From IMG/VR virus record IMGVR_UViG_3300036985_003371, positions 1-23,385 of that record: a stretch of 23,385 nucleotides of DNA. One strand, written 5' to 3'. Below, piece by piece: positions 13,823-22,833 of this stretch. This DNA comes from a virus. The number at the start of each line of letters is the position of its first letter. Position 1 is the stretch's first letter. The notes under the pieces are model-generated. The model did not search any database, was not told the DNA's origin, and worked only from the letters and a program-made list of their open reading frames with translations. A program made the translations under genes and the position numbers.

Positions 13823-13833
13823 AAAAGCTCCTT

Positions 13834-16800
13834 TCAGAAGGGTGGAACGTCAAGCGTTGGTACGAAATCTGATATTCTTACGATACCAATACTTGCATCA
13901 TTTTGCAACTTCATAAAGCAGGCTGATAGCAGTAATTCGCCCGTGCTCCATGTCGTGTAGTCATTGTATGGGTCCGCTATGGTGCGCCATTTCATAAGCA
14001 ATGCAGGGTCCGCAACTCCAACAGTTTCTCCGGGTCCGAGGGTTGACGTGATTATGCCGGAGGCGTTCACTGTTGTATCAATTCCCAAAGAGATTTCCGG
14101 GGCCTCATATTCTCCTATCTGGTACGGATTCGGGACGTATTTATCGAAGGTATCCCACCCATCGTCGGCGGCTACGCCTTGGGACATTGGGGTTAGTACG
14201 TTTGTCCAGTGTTTGACAAGATAAGAAAGCGGCCCCGGCCATCCAATCGCGGCCTGACTGCTTGCGTAGATCACCTCGTTATCGTTCCGCACGTCAAGAT
14301 CGTACGTTGCGGACTCGCGCGAGTAATTCCCGGCGCTGTCCTTTGCCCTGATAGAAAATGTCCAGTGTCCATGTGACGCATAGACAGAAGCAGCCGTTGT
14401 GCCTGCTGATACTATCGCTATGGGTGTTCCATTCTCCCACACATAATCGCCCTTGACGGCGTATCTGATTTCGTACGTGGAGATATTCTTTTCGTTGATG
14501 TAGTTCCACGAAAACATGATCGTGTGATCATTCTGGGACGCACGAAATCCGGTAATGACAGAAGGATAAGACAGGCTATTACCGGCGACGAATTGATAAA
14601 CATCCAACGCATCAATGCTTTGCAGTGCGCCGTGATAGATGTTGAACGATTGAAATTTTAGGTAGACGATGTCCCCGTTTTTAATATTAGATTCTCGCGG
14701 GAAATGAAACACCCCACTATCGAGACGCACGAAACGGGCATTCGCCGGATGTTCTGCGATGATGCTGTTGTATGCGCCACGACGTAGGTAGGTAAGGTCA
14801 TAATGATATTCCGCCGTGAGCGTTGCCGTCTCGTATGCGATAAGCTCCGCGTTACCGACAAGGCAGAGCGTGACCAGATTATCCGCATCTGCTTGGGTTC
14901 CCGATAACAATTCCGACCGGCTTATCGTCAAATCCGTTTTACATGCATTCACCGTGTCAGGGTCAACATGAGACGGCAAAATATCGGTTGTCTGCCCGTG
15001 CCTGGCACCGCCTTCAACCCGCCCAACGATACTATATGATATTCCGTCCAGCGATGCCCATATATCGCAACCGCCCCAATTTATGCCACCGGAGACGGCT
15101 CCCCATATCTCGCTTCCTGAATCTGTCAGGATACCGGGAGCATCAAAGATAACCGGCGTGTTTACGTTTCCCGGATCAACGTTGTTCATGGGGACATATC
15201 CGCCCGTGGGTTGCGTCGGATACTGAACCGTGCTTCCTACTCCTGCCGGGAAATCTTCCGCCGTTATGGTCAAGTCTCCGTTTTCGTTTTCGGAAATCCT
15301 GATAACGCGCACCGGGCAAGCATCCAGGCCTAACCGGGAATCTGTAATAGTGATAATGTCCATCGGCTCAAGGAGGCAATATTTCCAGCCGAGGGTAAAT
15401 TCGTAGTTGTTACGAATATATAAACCACGCTGCAAAATTGTCTGAGAGATGGAAGCGGCAACCGACGATCTTGTTATCTGGTGCGCCTGTTTTGTCGCGT
15501 CGGCTCTTAACCCATGAATTTCTATGTCTGTTTGGTCTTTCGCCTGTGCAATTTCCACATTGTAATCGTTGCTTCTGTTTACAAATTCGACCTTCACATC
15601 ATTGAAAATATCAGCACGCGAAAGGCGGATTATTTTCACCGGATCATCGTCATTATCACAGATATAGTCGTCGTCGGTGAGAGAATAGATAGGCGTGACA
15701 TTGGGAACCCATGTAACGCCATTGCCTGTGATTGTCGTATCGCCGTAGGGAACTATGGACAGTACCGACCCATCATGCCACACAATTTCCGAATTTGTTA
15801 TTGAGCACAGGTCTTTGATGTGCTCGTATAGCGGCTTCTGCTGGTTGTACACCGGAGAAAGCAGAAAGTCGGCGGCGGCGCAATAGTTCGAATAATCTGA
15901 GAGACTTAACGGCACGGAAATACCAGCGCCATGTTTTGTGTCGGTGCAGATTTTGGCAATAATCCAAGCCGGATTTTCATCACCTACTATGATTACATCA
16001 AGACCTTTGTAAATTCCAGTAGCCCACGTGCTGGCGTATACGTCTCCATTTGGGCAAGAGCCCATAGACTGCCAAGATTTATTGGGAGCATTTTGAATCG
16101 TGAAGGTTCCTGAGCCGCCTGATTGCTTATAGATGCCGCCACCATCAGCACAGACATATACGTCTCCGTTGGGGCAAGAGGTTATAGGCCACCAATCAAG
16201 GCCAGTTGGCGCATCTTGGATAGTAAAGGTTCCTGAGCCACCCGTTTGCTTATATATGCCTCTGTTGTATGCTGTGGCGTACACGTCTCCGTTGGGGCAA
16301 GAGGTTATAGCCTGCCAAGGTTTGTTAGTTGGCGCATCTTGAATCGTGAAGGTTCCTGAGCCGCCCGTCTGCTTATAGATGCCTCCACTACTATCAGCAC
16401 ACGCGTATACGTCTCCATTTGGGCAAGAGGCCATAGCCCTCCAAGATTTGTTGGGCGCATCTTGAATAGTGAAGGTTCCTGTTCCGCCTGTCTGCTTATA
16501 TATGCCGCCGTTCCAGACGCACGCATATACGTCTCCGTTGGGGCAAGAGGTTATATCCCACCAAGGCTGGAAAGTTGGCGCATCTTGAATAGTAAAGGTT
16601 CCTGTTCCGCCCGTCTGTTTGTATATGCCACCGGTATCACCCGAATAAATGCTACCACTGGCACAGGCATACACGTCTCCATTGGGGCAAGATGCTATAG
16701 TCCTCCAATATTTAGTTAGAGCATCTTGAATAGTGAAGGTTCCAGCGCCACCCGTCTGCTTGTATATGCCACCACCATATACGCACGCATACACATCTCC

Positions 16801-17133
16801 GTTGGGACAAGAGGATATGCCCCGCCAGTCGAAGGAAGCTGGTGCGTCTTGAATAGTGAAAACAGATTGAACAGGAATTGAACCTTTAGATACTACCTCG
16901 AAAGACAAATTCGGAACAGAATCGCTATCTCCCAAGTCTTTATTGGAAAAAGCAATGTAAACAATATTAGGATAGCACAATGATTGATCTGGATGCTTTG
17001 TGTCCATGTACCCCCATGATGTTTGAGGATCATCGCCCGCGAAAGTCTGAGTACCTGCTGCTTCAGATTTCTCATCACCAAGCATTTGGTTTATCATGAA
17101 GTTGAATATGGGGAGAAAAAATTCTTCAGACAT
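13834..17133 (-). CDS. Tail-tip (hub/J-like) protein, main part, with inserted seven-repeat propeller
   Basis: The 1099-residue protein continues the tail-tip family begun by the 111-aa ORF upstream. Residues 35-80 read WGYMDTKHPDQSLCYPNIVY, then IAFSNKDLGDSDSVPNLSFEV, the usual text of this family. Residues 91-377 are an insert of seven repeats of about 41 residues (FTIQDAP...SCPNGDVYAC...GIYKQTGG). The family text then resumes (DENPAWIIAKICTDTKHGAG), followed by hub-like domains, RRGAYNSIIAEHP near 760-780, and a fibronectin-III-like domain at about 855-945. Such proteins close the distal tail and bind fibres or the host surface. The start ATG 17133 overlaps the upstream stop by eight bases. 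The next gene is the variable protein. Confidence 0.8.
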   Translation of the reverse strand: MSEEFFLPIFNFMINQMLGDEKSEAAGTQTFAGDDPQTSWGYMDTKHPDQSLCYPNIVYIAFSNKDLGDSDSVPNLSFEVVSKGSIPVQSVFTIQDAPASFDWRGISSCPNGDVYACVYGGGIYKQTGGAGTFTIQDALTKYWRTIASCPNGDVYACASGSIYSGDTGGIYKQTGGTGTFTIQDAPTFQPWWDITSCPNGDVYACVWNGGIYKQTGGTGTFTIQDAPNKSWRAMASCPNGDVYACADSSGGIYKQTGGSGTFTIQDAPTNKPWQAITSCPNGDVYATAYNRGIYKQTGGSGTFTIQDAPTGLDWWPITSCPNGDVYVCADGGGIYKQSGGSGTFTIQNAPNKSWQSMGSCPNGDVYASTWATGIYKGLDVIIVGDENPAWIIAKICTDTKHGAGISVPLSLSDYSNYCAAADFLLSPVYNQQKPLYEHIKDLCSITNSEIVWHDGSVLSIVPYGDTTITGNGVTWVPNVTPIYSLTDDDYICDNDDDPVKIIRLSRADIFNDVKVEFVNRSNDYNVEIAQAKDQTDIEIHGLRADATKQAHQITRSSVAASISQTILQRGLYIRNNYEFTLGWKYCLLEPMDIITITDSRLGLDACPVRVIRISENENGDLTITAEDFPAGVGSTVQYPTQPTGGYVPMNNVDPGNVNTPVIFDAPGILTDSGSEIWGAVSGGINWGGCDIWASLDGISYSIVGRVEGGARHGQTTDILPSHVDPDTVNACKTDLTISRSELLSGTQADADNLVTLCLVGNAELIAYETATLTAEYHYDLTYLRRGAYNSIIAEHPANARFVRLDSGVFHFPRESNIKNGDIVYLKFQSFNIYHGALQSIDALDVYQFVAGNSLSYPSVITGFRASQNDHTIMFSWNYINEKNISTYEIRYAVKGDYVWENGTPIAIVSAGTTAASVYASHGHWTFSIRAKDSAGNYSRESATYDLDVRNDNEVIYASSQAAIGWPGPLSYLVKHWTNVLTPMSQGVAADDGWDTFDKYVPNPYQIGEYEAPEISLGIDTTVNASGIITSTLGPGETVGVADPALLMKWRTIADPYNDYTTWSTGELLLSACFMKLQNDASIGIVRISDFVPTLDVPPF
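16003..16863 (-). repeat. Seven tandem repeats of about 123 bp encoding a probable beta-propeller
   Basis: Repeats cover residues 91-131, 132-178, 179-219, 220-260, 261-301, 302-342 and 343-377 of the tail-tip protein. Blocks encoding FTIQDAP, SCPNGDVYAC and GIYKQTGG are nearly identical in DNA. The second repeat has six extra residues (IYSGDT) and the last is shortened. Between the blocks lie variable positions around a conserved Trp. Seven units of about 41 residues fit a seven-bladed propeller. Confidence 0.85.
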
Positions 17134-17461
17134 ACCTATTTTTTGCCTCCCATACTTTTCCTATCGCGGATGCTTTCCCCTCACATAATGCCAAGGCGTA
17201 ACTGACAGTATATGTGTACGACACTTCTTTAGTTGTTGTCCCGCCTCCGCCCCCGCCTTTGCCTCCGCTGCTGCTGGAGGTTTTCGTGTGTTTGTGAGAC
17301 TTAAAGTCTCCGTACCATATTATGTTCCCTATTACTCTATTGGAGCCAAATATTACGGGTATGCACATGCCGTAGGAACTTGTTTGTGTGCGTAAAGCAT
17401 TAATCCGAGGCTCTGTGTCGCCAAGAGTTATTGAGGAGTTCTCTCCCCCACCCATTCCCAT
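17126..17461 (-). CDS. Tail-tip protein, N-terminal part (111 aa, split ORF)
   Basis: The product has the N-terminal text of the tail-tip family: RINALRTQTSSYGMCIPVIF (residues 18-37), GSNRVIGNIIWYGDF, a Gly/Ser/Lys-rich linker (GGKGGGGGG), then SYTYTVSYALALCEGKASAI and GKVWEAKNRYV. In homologues this runs on in one chain into the WGYMDTKHP region that here starts in the next ORF. The stop TGA and the next ATG share the 8-base overlap ATGTCTGA, with the second ORF in the +1 frame. The product may therefore be two chains, or a fusion made by a +1 shift. ATG 17461 overlaps the NlpC/P60 stop (TAATG). Confidence 0.8.
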   Translation of the reverse strand: MGMGGGENSSITLGDTEPRINALRTQTSSYGMCIPVIFGSNRVIGNIIWYGDFKSHKHTKTSSSSGGKGGGGGGTTTKEVSYTYTVSYALALCEGKASAIGKVWEAKNRYV

Positions 17462-17913
17462 TATTCTGTCCCCACAAATTTATATCTAAATAATTTTCTT
17501 CTTCGTTTGCAGAGCGGGAATCGAGACATGTCCCCATAGCAAACGCAACCGTCAGGACGTGACGCATGGATTATGCGAGGGTAATCTGCGATGATCCCTC
17601 CGTGTGAATATGTGCGGCCATTGCGGAAAACTACTACGTCCCCCGGAAGCAATCCGTAGCTTTCCGGAATTTCATCGGCATACAAACGGATGATATCCGT
17701 GAACCATTCTTCATTCCGATGTAGCATGAAATCAGGCGCGTAATGCTCAGGCATGACTTTCGGCATGAGGCCGACGGCGTGGAATACTTCGATGAGCAGC
17801 ATCCCACAATCGACCCCGGCACCCTTGACCCGTGCTTCATGATGCCACTTCGTGCCTATCCATGTCTTTGCTTCTGCTATAATCGCGTCTCGAATTTCTT
17901 TTTCTGTTGTCAA
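17461..17913 (-). CDS. NlpC/P60-family tail peptidase (150 aa)
   Basis: The protein has the NlpC/P60 catalytic set: GTKWHHEARVKGAGVDCGML (residues 20-39) with Cys36, YSHGGI with His104, and IIHAS with His116. In phage tails this gene follows the DUF2163/BR0599-type gene and encodes a peptidase located at the tail tip, thought to cleave peptide cross-links of peptidoglycan during entry. The start is TTG 17913, overlapping the upstream TGA (TTGA), with GGAGG a few bases before it. Confidence 0.9.
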   Translation of the reverse strand: MTTEKEIRDAIIAEAKTWIGTKWHHEARVKGAGVDCGMLLIEVFHAVGLMPKVMPEHYAPDFMLHRNEEWFTDIIRLYADEIPESYGLLPGDVVVFRNGRTYSHGGIIADYPRIIHASRPDGCVCYGDMSRFPLCKRRRKLFRYKFVGTE

Positions 17914-18788
17914 AGTGCTGCCTCCGGTGTAGGAATAAATGGAAACCCCCTGAATTGATTAGCATTTGAGAATTTATTAGTACACGTCGTCAACGTCCGA
18001 TCACATCCGGGATAGATCGAAAAAGTGTCCCCGGCGACTGGTATATTTTGCCATGGAGGAATGACGGTTATGGTTCCGCCCGAAGCCACAAATTGCTTTA
18101 TTGTGCGAGCCGAGCCTATATTCGCCCCTGACGTGAACCGGACAGTTCCTAAATCATAATATCCGTCACTGCTTGATATGTTCGATTTTATTACTGATTT
18201 TGTGCTTCCACTGGATACTGTCCCGCTTGCAGTGAAAGCGCTCTTGCTTACCCGGCACCCGGTATCGTAAAGACTCCAATTGCAAAGCGGCTGATATAGA
18301 TGGCGCGGCCATGGGACGTTGAAAAGCTCAACGTCGCTCTTGACGGCTATGTTGATTGATGTCCTCCCTATCTCGATGTCAGACACCCGGCCAGAAAACA
18401 ACGTTATGGCACCCACGGCGTTACTTACTCCCGACACGGGGTTAGGCCACCGAGAGAAGAAAAGGCGTTTAAGGATGATCTTTGTCCCATCCAATGCGCC
18501 TAATTGGGCAGCCCGTAAAAAATAAACGCCGCCTAAAATCGCAGAGGGTTGTGGGAATATCTCCAATTCCAAATCATCGACTTCGATGCCCCGTGACAAT
18601 GATAATGCACTACGGTTGATGAGCAGCCCTTTGGAATAATAGGTATTGCCTCCCCATTCAACGTCTGTGTCCAACGACGTGTAGCGTTGATATGAGCCGT
18701 CCAGAAAGGAAAACTCGTAAAGCTCCGCCCAATAAAACGTCCGGCTGGTATGCAATAAATCTTTAAGGGGTTGTGTCGCTGTCCGCAT
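17910..18788 (-). CDS. BR0599/DUF2163-family tail protein (292 aa)
   Basis: The order and sequence fit the DUF2163/BR0599 family (PF09931/PF09356): an N-terminal TFYWAELYEFSF region, LSRGIEVDDLELEI (residues about 64-77), SGRVSDIEIGRTSINIAVKS, then CNWSLYDTGC and the C-terminal GCDRTLTTCTNKFSNANQFR ending GFPFIP. These proteins form part of the tail hub next to the distal tail protein. The four C-terminal-half cysteines are conserved in the family. Its start lies 26 bases inside the preceding DUF2460 gene. Confidence 0.9.
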   Translation of the reverse strand: MRTATQPLKDLLHTSRTFYWAELYEFSFLDGSYQRYTSLDTDVEWGGNTYYSKGLLINRSALSLSRGIEVDDLELEIFPQPSAILGGVYFLRAAQLGALDGTKIILKRLFFSRWPNPVSGVSNAVGAITLFSGRVSDIEIGRTSINIAVKSDVELFNVPWPRHLYQPLCNWSLYDTGCRVSKSAFTASGTVSSGSTKSVIKSNISSSDGYYDLGTVRFTSGANIGSARTIKQFVASGGTITVIPPWQNIPVAGDTFSIYPGCDRTLTTCTNKFSNANQFRGFPFIPTPEAAL

Positions 18789-19413
18789 CTCTCACCATTA
18801 GCAATGATATTTTTTTGGCTTCCCACCATTTATCAAAAATCCGTGTAAAACTTTCATCTCCCTCTGAAAATTCCTTGAAACGCACCCTGTAATAAAAAGA
18901 AAAGCTGGCGGTTATCACTTTATTGCTTCCCGGAGCACTCACGAAAGTGACGATACCGCTATCGCTTGTAGCGACGGAATACGCTGCATGATCCTGGGCA
19001 ACATTGTCGAGGTAAATTTCAAGCACCGGCGTGATCACCCCGCGCGGGCGGATGTCTTTGCGGGGCATCAAAAAACCGCCATACGAGCTATATAATTGGA
19101 AAACCTTGTTCGATCCATTCCCGATTCCGATTGCTTCCTTCACGACGGCGTTGTCCGTAGGGTCAGAGTATAAAAACGTTTGTGCGGCCCCCTGCCTCTG
19201 CATATAGAAACCCATCAACGTTTTCAGTTCGTTGTACGTGGCATCGTCTCGTAAAATCTCAAACGACAGGTCATAGCGGAAAAGCGGATAGACATAATAT
19301 GCGGCGCGTAGTTCCCGCCCGGAGGTTGCCTTTTGCACGCGGGTGCTAAATATGGGGTTCTTCACCTGAGTTATCTTCAGCCCCGGCAAAGACGGGAAAA
19401 TATCATTGCTCAT
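18763..19413 (-). CDS. DUF2460 distal-tail protein (216 aa)
   Basis: The protein matches DUF2460 (TIGR02217): IFPSLPGLKITQVKNPIFST at residues 5-24, FRYDLSFEILRDD, an FYMQRQGAAQTFLYSDPTDN block (about 69-88), VLEIYLDNV, and the C-terminal YYRVRFKEFS. This family is the distal tail (Dit-like) protein of phages and gene transfer agents, joining the tube to the hub. The start overlaps the tape-measure stop by four bases (ATGA). Confidence 0.9.
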   Translation of the reverse strand: MSNDIFPSLPGLKITQVKNPIFSTRVQKATSGRELRAAYYVYPLFRYDLSFEILRDDATYNELKTLMGFYMQRQGAAQTFLYSDPTDNAVVKEAIGIGNGSNKVFQLYSSYGGFLMPRKDIRPRGVITPVLEIYLDNVAQDHAAYSVATSDSGIVTFVSAPGSNKVITASFSFYYRVRFKEFSEGDESFTRIFDKWWEAKKISLLMVRDADSDTTP

Positions 19414-22247
19414 AGTTTTTTATGCATTCCCCGAAAATTACGTTTAGGGCCTTTCATCGCGTCGTAAACAGCGTTACCATTTGATTTAAAGAACCTTGAC
19501 ACATCCTTGCTGTCCCATGCCTGGATGATCGTTGTGCCACCACCACCAGCCCCGGCCATTGCCGGAGACTGACCACCACCCGCGAACATTTCCCGGAAGC
19601 CACCGGCCAGCCCTGCCGGAAGAACCATTTCCTCTTTGTGAATGTACGCCATGCCGTCGCGGTCAACGTCCCATCCTCCAGAAGCCGAGGCCATCTTGCG
19701 AAACCCCAAAACCATAGCTATCATGGCCGCTGCCGCTGCAACTGCCAGTGCCGGGCCAACGTATGGGATTGACGCTTGAGATGCCGCCGCCCCAGAACCG
19801 GCAACTCCGGCATTTGCTCCTATCTGTGTCATGGCCGCAGGAACCACGACAGCGGTCTTTTGTATCGCTGACGCACTCGTAACCGCGACGTCAGCGGCGG
19901 CAACGCTTTTGCCAAACATCATTTCCATCGTTTTATTGCGTATATATTCAAGCAGCATCTTGACGCACATTCCCACAAACGACGCGAGAATCGACTGGTA
20001 CAGATTGCTGAGGGCCTTCTGTAGCGTCGTTGTACCCATGATCATGCCCTGTATTGACGTGCTTATGGCGCTGTTTATTGGTTCGATGATGCTGTCAAAA
20101 GTCTTCTTGGTTTCGAGCATCAATTTGTCGTCTATTTTGCCGATAGCTTCGGCGTGTGACCTCTTCAATTCAATCTTTTTGTTTTCAAGCTCCTGTAGGG
20201 CAAGGAGGCCCTTCGTATTATTTGCTATCTCAAAATCAACACGGTTCATTTCAAGCTGTTGAGCTTCCAGGGCCAGCCCACGCTTAATATCAAGCGCCTC
20301 CCGTGCCGATGTAATGCCCAGAGCTTCCGATGTGTCAACCTTGCGCTCCTTGGTGCCGATGTCCATTGTTGCCAGCTTGGTAGCATGCTCTACACGTTTC
20401 AGAGCGGCTTCTTCCTCTGCCTTAGTTCGCTGGCGGATCATGTCCATCTCAGAATTGATTAGGTTTCGATATTCCTTGCTTTCAGCTCCGTAGGTTTTAA
20501 GTACAAGGTCTTGTTTTTGCTGCTCAATGCTGAGTTTGGCATCGTAATCGAACTCGTAATTTTTCGCCATCTGATTTAGGGCGTCAAGCTGAATGTCAAC
20601 CTCTTCCTTGGCCTGTTTTTTCTCCAAGGCCCATATCTGCGAAATGACATCATTACGTTCTTTGATCTGCTCCTTAGAGCCGTTCTTGGTCATTGCAAGC
20701 TTGGCATTCCAATAATCAAGCTCCTTGCTTATGGACACGCCGTAATAGGCTTTTTCTGCCATTAACTGTTGTTCGAGGGCGGCCTTCCATTCCGGGAGGC
20801 GGCTTTCTATCGTTTTATTCTTCTTGAGTAATTCTTGTTCTTTTTTTTCTCTGTCTGCTATATCCTTTTTTGATTGATTTGCCTTGAGTTGGCTTTCCCA
20901 TTCTATCGCTTCCTGATTGATTGCCACTTTTTTCTTTGCTGATTCGGCAACCGCAGCGACTTCTTTATCCAACCTTTCAAGCGTTTTTCTCATTCCAAGG
21001 TCGCCGCGTGCTTCGATAGATGCCAGGCTGTCATTCACGCCCTTCATAGCTATCTGAGCCGCTTCTTTCTGCCCCAACAATGAACTCGCTGCTGCTGTTG
21101 CTGCGTTACCAATCGCTTTTCCTAAATCGTACACATTCATGACGGCTTTACCGACAAATTCGACAACGCCGCCTATGACAACGAACATGTACCTCCAACC
21201 TTCGGTAACAGACGACAGCACAGGAAGCGCCCCGGATGCAAAATCTGACATCATTGGCTTGAATATTTGGATGAGATTGAGGATTGTCTCTATCGTTGTT
21301 TTTACCATTGACCATGCAGGTTGCAATAGAGTGCTCAACGATTCAGACATTTTTTCTATTGCCCCGGACGATCTCATGGATTCCATCCATGCCGTGGCAT
21401 TTTTCAATCCGTCAGATAACAGATTAACGGCGGACGTCAATGCGCCTGAGAATAACTGACCAAAGGCAAGTTTAAGCTCGTCAGCGTACCTCTTCATCGA
21501 CTGCATTATTTTGCCTGTTGATCCTAAAGCCGCCTCATATGTTCCCTCTATCCTCAGTCCGGCTTCTTTAACAGCCGCAAGTCCGGCCATCGTTTTCTGG
21601 TGTTGTGTGAGTTCCTCAGTAGAGATTTTAAGCTCCTTGGCCGCCTTTCGGTATGCGCCCTCAAGGGATACCTGTAAGCCAAGATTTTTCAGGATTTCGG
21701 TTTCTCCGCTACGGATGCCCTGGATCATCCGAGAAAATGCTTCGGACGAATTGACATTCCCGATGACCGCCGCGTCTTGGGCAATGCGGGCCAGTCTCGC
21801 CGATTCTTCAAGCGGAATATTCGCTTGCGCCAATTTTATGACAGCATCATGGGCAACTTCCGTCGTAATGCCCATTTTTTTAACTGCTTCGACGAATTTT
21901 ATTGATTCTTGGCTGGAATAGCCTGCATTTTCTCCGACAACTTTCAGAACAATGCCGAGCGTCTCAACCCTTGCGGCAAGCATCGCAGCTTCTTTGGTGA
22001 AATTGGCTACATACGCAACTGAGAATATACCTGCCAGGCCTGTCCCTATGGCCCCTAATTGGTTGAGCATATTAGAAAATAATGAGGTTGTTTGGGAAGT
22101 CGCTTGAGCGGCACTGGAGGTCATTTTGTTTAATGACGCTCCGATATTGCTGGTTAAATTGCTTACTCCTTGAGCGGCATTATTCAGGCCGTCTGAAAGC
22201 TGATTAGTTTGAGCGGTTACCTTTACACTGATTTCGTTATCGGCCAT
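19410..22247 (-). CDS. Tape measure protein (945 aa)
   Basis: The long alpha-helical product has an N-terminal Ser/Thr/Gln-rich coil, then a tape-measure core (about 60-260: KFVEAVKKMGITTEVAHDAV, MIQGIRSGETEILKNLGLQV). A coiled coil rich in Lys/Glu covers about 440-690. Hydrophobic segments lie near 340-360, 730-770 and 815-845. A C-terminal Gly-rich part (853-882) contains SGGWDVDRDG and HKEEMVLPAGLAGG, a motif common at the C-terminus of this family. The length suggests a tail of roughly 140 nm at 0.15 nm per residue. The ATG overlaps the chaperone-extension stop by one base (TAATG). Confidence 0.9.
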   Translation of the reverse strand: MADNEISVKVTAQTNQLSDGLNNAAQGVSNLTSNIGASLNKMTSSAAQATSQTTSLFSNMLNQLGAIGTGLAGIFSVAYVANFTKEAAMLAARVETLGIVLKVVGENAGYSSQESIKFVEAVKKMGITTEVAHDAVIKLAQANIPLEESARLARIAQDAAVIGNVNSSEAFSRMIQGIRSGETEILKNLGLQVSLEGAYRKAAKELKISTEELTQHQKTMAGLAAVKEAGLRIEGTYEAALGSTGKIMQSMKRYADELKLAFGQLFSGALTSAVNLLSDGLKNATAWMESMRSSGAIEKMSESLSTLLQPAWSMVKTTIETILNLIQIFKPMMSDFASGALPVLSSVTEGWRYMFVVIGGVVEFVGKAVMNVYDLGKAIGNAATAAASSLLGQKEAAQIAMKGVNDSLASIEARGDLGMRKTLERLDKEVAAVAESAKKKVAINQEAIEWESQLKANQSKKDIADREKKEQELLKKNKTIESRLPEWKAALEQQLMAEKAYYGVSISKELDYWNAKLAMTKNGSKEQIKERNDVISQIWALEKKQAKEEVDIQLDALNQMAKNYEFDYDAKLSIEQQKQDLVLKTYGAESKEYRNLINSEMDMIRQRTKAEEEAALKRVEHATKLATMDIGTKERKVDTSEALGITSAREALDIKRGLALEAQQLEMNRVDFEIANNTKGLLALQELENKKIELKRSHAEAIGKIDDKLMLETKKTFDSIIEPINSAISTSIQGMIMGTTTLQKALSNLYQSILASFVGMCVKMLLEYIRNKTMEMMFGKSVAAADVAVTSASAIQKTAVVVPAAMTQIGANAGVAGSGAAASQASIPYVGPALAVAAAAAMIAMVLGFRKMASASGGWDVDRDGMAYIHKEEMVLPAGLAGGFREMFAGGGQSPAMAGAGGGGTTIIQAWDSKDVSRFFKSNGNAVYDAMKGPKRNFRGMHKKL

Positions 22248-22552
22248 TATCCCAACCCCGCAGCTTTCAGTTCTTCGAACATTTGTTCTATAGATTTCTT
22301 CTCTTTTTTCTTGGCCTCTTGCTCAACGCCGAACGATTTAAGCAGCGCGGACACCACCTCATGCAGCGGCGGATTGTCCGAAAAATACTTTGACATCGCA
22401 TAAAGGCGGGGTAACGTCATTTCGGAATCAACATGATCCCATGTCCATGAGGTGATTGAAATCAACCGGGAATAGATATGATCCCAATCTATCGGCTCAC
22501 GTTCCCCGCCAGAAGTTCCCCCTGGGCGAAACCTGACGCTCCCAGGACAGCG
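22247..22552 (-). CDS. Tail assembly chaperone, -1 frameshift extension (T-like)
   Basis: This frame opens after TAA 22553-22555 with no ATG and lies in the -1 frame relative to the chaperone ORF ending at 22489. Past the overlap it reads EPIDWDHIYSRLISITSWTW and LPRLYAMSKYFSDNPPLHEV, then a Lys/Glu helix, and stops one base into the tape-measure ATG. A TTG at 22465 exists, but its upstream context continues in-frame coding, so fusion is more likely. As in lambda gpG/gpGT, the fusion (about 186 residues) would bind the tape measure and tube subunits. Confidence 0.75.
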   Translation of the reverse strand, partial: RCPGSVRFRPGGTSGGEREPIDWDHIYSRLISITSWTWDHVDSEMTLPRLYAMSKYFSDNPPLHEVVSALLKSFGVEQEAKKKEKKSIEQMFEELKAAGLG

Positions 22553-22806
22553 TTAAAGATCGTCATGAGGTTCGACATATCCAGCATTTCGTCAAGGTCT
22601 TCTATCGTCAGTGCGGGATAGTTCCTCGACAATGCCGCGTGGATTATCTGGGAAATGGTGTCAAAGTTCTCGACGCCTCCCTGATTAACGCCCTCCTGCA
22701 TTTGCTCGATCTTTTTTAGAAACCGCTTTATTTGCCCCAGAGATAAGGCCGGGATGATATACTCTTCATCTCCGATGATCATTGATATTCCTTCGTATTT
22801 TGGCAC
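22489..22806 (-). CDS. Tail assembly chaperone (G-like, 105 aa)
   Basis: A GTG start at 22806 follows AAGGAG. The product begins MPKYEGISMIIGDEEYIIPA and is then helical, with a pattern like LSRNYPALTIEDLDEMLDM typical of phage tail chaperones and located between the tube and tape-measure genes. The shift to the -1 frame must happen between 22552 and 22489. Runs of five G's (22518-22522) and four G's (22504-22507) lie there, but no canonical XXXYYYZ heptamer does. Confidence 0.8.
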   Translation of the reverse strand: MPKYEGISMIIGDEEYIIPALSLGQIKRFLKKIEQMQEGVNQGGVENFDTISQIIHAALSRNYPALTIEDLDEMLDMSNLMTIFNAVLGASGFAQGELLAGNVSR

Positions 22807-22833
22807 GGAAACTCCTTGATTTTGATTTGGTTA

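Noticed and set aside
16133-16719. Plus-strand frames in the repeat region
   Set aside because: They mirror the 123-bp repeat of the tail-tip gene; the minus-strand frame is continuous through flanking family domains.
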